64,000 nt of DNA from an uncultured bacterium. Lineage in GTDB: Bacteria > Cyanobacteriota > Vampirovibrionia > Gastranaerophilales > Gastranaerophilaceae. Within the stretch, counting starts at the first letter, position 1, and each line of letters opens with the position of its first letter. The notes beneath the pieces are model-generated. The model had not been told where the DNA came from. It ran no database searches and was given only the letters and a program-made list of their open reading frames with translations. Below, one piece after another: positions 61,916 to 64,000 of the stretch. Location: assembly GCA_949282195.1 (NCBI GenBank), contig CASDOW010000001.1:37417-101416 (forward strand). The letters run 5' to 3'. Both the position numbers and the translations under genes were made by a program.

Positions 61916-62462
61916 AATCATATATTATGGTAACACCTGTTTTAGCACCTGTGTTTCTTGATTTGTACCAATACTCGCCTAAGTTGTTTGTGTAGGCGCC
62001 TTTGCTGGGCGAAGAGTATAAATCAGTATTAGAAGTGCTTGGCGCAATTTTTTTAGGATTATCAAGCCCTAATTTTTTAAATACATCTTCATTGACAGGG
62101 ACCGAATAGCCTGTCATTGTGCCGTTATTGTTTGCAGTAGAAGAATAAGGATAAGAATTATAATATGTATTTTGATTTTTATTCGCAAGGCTCAAATAGC
62201 TGTTATAAAGCTTGTTTCTAAGATTGTATCTTAGCCTGTTTAGAGTGTTTGACCTTCTTAAAATCTTGTTGTAGTTAGCTTGATTTCTTCTTTGCCACAG
62301 ATACGAGTTATTATAGTTATATGTGCTATAAGGGTTGTATATCGGGCGGTAAGTATTGTTGTAGTTATAATAAGAAGGATATGTGTTAATTGAGGCTTGT
62401 GCTTCAAAACAAGCACCAAAAAGACATAATGAAATTGTAAGAATTGTTAAATGTTTTTTCAT
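61914..62462 (-). CDS. Exported Asn/Tyr-rich protein
   Basis: From ATG 62462 the protein starts with a signal peptide (MKKHLTILTISLCLFGACFE, cut near AQASIN); an in-frame TTG at 62504 would add 14 residues before it. The mature part is rich in Asn, Tyr and Ser (about residues 25-110, SYYNYNNTYRPIYNPYSTYN) and ends with a short ordered block (LGEYWYKSRNTGAKTGVTII). I do not recognise a family. It is probably a secreted or surface protein. Confidence 0.68.
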   Translation of the reverse strand: MKKHLTILTISLCLFGACFEAQASINTYPSYYNYNNTYRPIYNPYSTYNYNNSYLWQRRNQANYNKILRRSNTLNRLRYNLRNKLYNSYLSLANKNQNTYYNSYPYSSTANNNGTMTGYSVPVNEDVFKKLGLDNPKKIAPSTSNTDLYSSPSKGAYTNNLGEYWYKSRNTGAKTGVTIIYD

Positions 62463-62641
62463 ATTAAAAGAATATTTTGTTTTTTTATAAGTAACATCAG
62501 CCAAGAAGTTATTAGCTTTTAGTATGAATTTTATTATTAAGAAATATTACAAAAATAAATAAAAAATCCCTTTAAAATTAAAGTTTAGTGCTAATTTTGC
62601 CGAATATAGAAGTATAAGACAATAAAGCTAAGGAGAATAAT

Positions 62642-63373
62642 ATGGGGCTTTCTGCAAGTCAGGCAAGGTTTTTGCAATTAACGGCGAGAAGAAGTAACGT
62701 TGAATATCAAGCTCAACAAATTAATTTTCAACGTCTTCAATGGTCTGATAAGCTTGAAGCTGCTTCTATGAAATATCAAGATGCAACCACAAACAGAACG
62801 CTAACTTTTGCTTTCAATACGGGTTCTGAAATTCAAGATGTGGATGTAACATATACCAACTACAAAAATTATATGAATCAACAATTGGACGGCTTATCAA
62901 CTTCTCAACAAAAATATTATCTTGTTTCTTCGACAGGCAATAAAATGGTTGTTGGTAATGAAGAAGATATGGAAACAATGATAACTCAATCAAACGGCAA
63001 ATTTAGTTCTGATGATTTTATGATTGTTCCTGATTTAGACAATGTGGAAGTTTTTCAAGATGCAATAAAGAATGGCACTTATTATTTTGCAACCTTAGAA
63101 GAAAGTGCTGAAACAGGCGAAGATGTATTTAATATTCAAGGCTGGGAATCTCTTGGCGGTGGTGCAATTTCTGATGAATTAGATAAAACTGATGATACGG
63201 AAGCAGAAGCTGAATATGAACAAATGCAAACTAAAATACAAAACATTGATAAAAAACTGGAAATGCAATTAAATCAGCTTGAAACAGAAAGAAGCGCAAT
63301 ACAGACTGAAATTGAAAGTATTTCAAAAGTAATTGATGATAATGTTGAATCAAGTTTTAAAACATTTAGTTAA
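62642..63373 (+). CDS. Lineage-type protein starting MGLSASQARF
   Basis: AAGGAG lies 7 nt before ATG 62642. The N-terminal 60 residues (MGLSASQARFLQLTARRSNV, then EYQAQQINFQRLQWSDKLEA) form a helical motif that I associate with a multi-copy protein family of Gastranaerophilales and some other deep gut lineages, sometimes near flagellar or secretion genes. The middle is variable; residues about 190-235 form a coiled coil. There is no signal peptide. The function is unknown; an extracellular filament or secretion-linked role has been my working idea only. Confidence 0.7.
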   Translation: MGLSASQARFLQLTARRSNVEYQAQQINFQRLQWSDKLEAASMKYQDATTNRTLTFAFNTGSEIQDVDVTYTNYKNYMNQQLDGLSTSQQKYYLVSSTGNKMVVGNEEDMETMITQSNGKFSSDDFMIVPDLDNVEVFQDAIKNGTYYFATLEESAETGEDVFNIQGWESLGGGAISDELDKTDDTEAEAEYEQMQTKIQNIDKKLEMQLNQLETERSAIQTEIESISKVIDDNVESSFKTFS

Positions 63374-63394
63374 TAATTGACATTTATAAACACG

Positions 63395-63429
63395 AAAAAA
63401 ATGAGCCGTCAAATTGAGGCTCATTTTTT
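63395..63429 (+). terminator. Bidirectional terminator
   Basis: ATGAGCC (63401-63407) pairs with GGCTCAT (63418-63424), flanked by A and T runs that extend the stem, between convergent genes. Confidence 0.9.
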
Positions 63430-63446
63430 ATATTTAAATTTTAAAT

Positions 63447-63803
63447 TTATGCAAAATAAGGTTCCCAAGCACAGTCTTCAATTGAATCTTCTCTATTTGA
63501 AACATCTGCTATAAGTTCACCTGTTCCATTGTTTTGAGGAACATTGAAACCTTCAAAAGCTAGTCCTTTTGCGCTTTGAGGAGTTCTTGTTGTATGTAGT
63601 TGATTAACTTTTCCGTTAAGGTTTATATTGCCGTCAATATATTGTTGTGCTTTTTCAAAGTCTTCAACGCTTGGTCTGTAGCTTGGGTTAACTTGAGCTG
63701 TTGTTGAGGGCATTTGATAATAGTTTTGATTGTTTCTTTGTGTTTTATAAGCATTATAGCTTGGTAGCGTTGCTTGTAAAAATTGTAAACCTTCAATTGC
63801 CAT
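63447..63803 (-). CDS. Hypothetical small protein (118 aa)
   Basis: The protein starts MAIEGLQFLQATLPSYNAYK and is rich in Asn, Gln and Thr. Residues about 45-58 (SVEDFEKAQQYIDG) look helical, and the end (EDCAWEPYFA) is acidic and aromatic. There is no signal peptide. I do not recognise it. It is convergent with the MGLSASQARF-type gene. Confidence 0.6.
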   Translation of the reverse strand: MAIEGLQFLQATLPSYNAYKTQRNNQNYYQMPSTTAQVNPSYRPSVEDFEKAQQYIDGNINLNGKVNQLHTTRTPQSAKGLAFEGFNVPQNNGTGELIADVSNREDSIEDCAWEPYFA

Positions 63804-63897
63804 AATAAATTATACCTATACTAATTTCTATATATTTAAAAAGTATTTTTTTAATTAAAAATTGCGCACTTTATAAAAAATTTACATTTGTTAATAT

Positions 63898-64000
63898 CCC
63901 CGAGCAAACGAGTTTAGCCAGACTTGGCTTAACGAGTGCAGCTCGGGGCACAGGTGTGTTCCGAGAACGCCGAAGCGTTGAGCTTTGGCGTTTGAGAAAC
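63898..64000. repeat. Second member of the multi-hairpin repeat family (cut by window end)
   Basis: CCCCGAGC (63898-63905) pairs with GCTCGGGG (63941-63948) around an inner hairpin AGCCA-GACT-TGGCT (63916-63929). GCCGAAGC (63969-63976) pairs with GCTTTGGC (63982-63989) around GTTGA. The order, the TTTAG/CTTA joints and the following CACAGGTGTG match the element at 2819-2915, but the paired bases differ. The 197-bp stretch from 63804 holds nothing else. Confidence 0.85.

Overview
The window is 64 kb of AT-rich, gene-dense bacterial chromosome. The gene set fits a non-photosynthetic relative of Cyanobacteria, most likely Vampirovibrionia/Melainabacteria of the Gastranaerophilales type. The reasons are a plant/cyanobacterial-type LL-diaminopimelate aminotransferase (dapL), a YvcK/CofD protein, AMIN-domain envelope proteins, a run of type IV prepilin-like proteins, split glycine decarboxylase genes (gcvPA type), ComEC, and small proteins of a kind I associate with this lineage (for example the one starting MGLSASQARF). 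The lineage call is inference; no rRNA is present to settle it.

Layout. 1-3.1 kb: ctpA, then a convergent prmC operon, then a tandem multi-hairpin repeat. 3.1-7.8 kb: a short pxpA-like gene, yvcK, panB, panC and a membrane protein, transcribed rightward. 7.8-10.3 kb: four type IV prepilin-like genes. 10.4-14.5 kb: two TPR proteins and a GAF-GGDEF diguanylate cyclase. 14.5-18.7 kb: two polytopic membrane proteins, a PHP-domain protein, a receiver-HD-GYP protein and map. 18.8-26.1 kb: a leftward operon of glyS, a glycosyltransferase, nusB, ftsY and comEC. 26.2-31.7 kb: a zinc-finger/TonB-C-like membrane protein, dapL, tRNA-Gly(TCC), and a large exported CHAP-like protein with three classes of low-complexity repeat. 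31.8-37.7 kb: a leftward operon of a CooC-like ATPase, folD, alr, gcvT, gcvH and gcvPA. 37.9-39.1 kb: glgC.

39.2-43.9 kb is a compact integrative element in tRNA-Lys(TTT). It has a 30-bp direct repeat of the tRNA 3' half at both ends, paired CCACAA motifs at both ends that look like integrase arm sites, a tyrosine integrase, an ORF6N-domain protein, an HNH-type protein split by a frameshift at an A7 tract, and an excisionase-like protein. In its middle, a consensus promoter is followed by a short RNA that matches the SAM-I riboswitch clan, with a complete P1/antiterminator/terminator switch, upstream of two unrecognised small genes. I consider this the most interesting feature of the window. 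Fragments of tRNA-Lys lie on both sides, suggesting repeated use of this integration site.

44.2-64 kb: exported proteins (Cys-rich; DUF2993/LmeA-like; HExxH peptidase-like), a DMT and an MFS transporter, a U32 peptidase, an isolated fliM-fliN-response regulator operon, coaD, a coiled-coil protein, an AMIN-like membrane protein, era, two sugar-type ABC permeases, an AMIN-amidase_3 protein, murI and three lineage-type proteins. The window ends inside a second member of the multi-hairpin repeat family seen at 2.8-3.1 kb; the two members keep the same stems through compensatory base changes.
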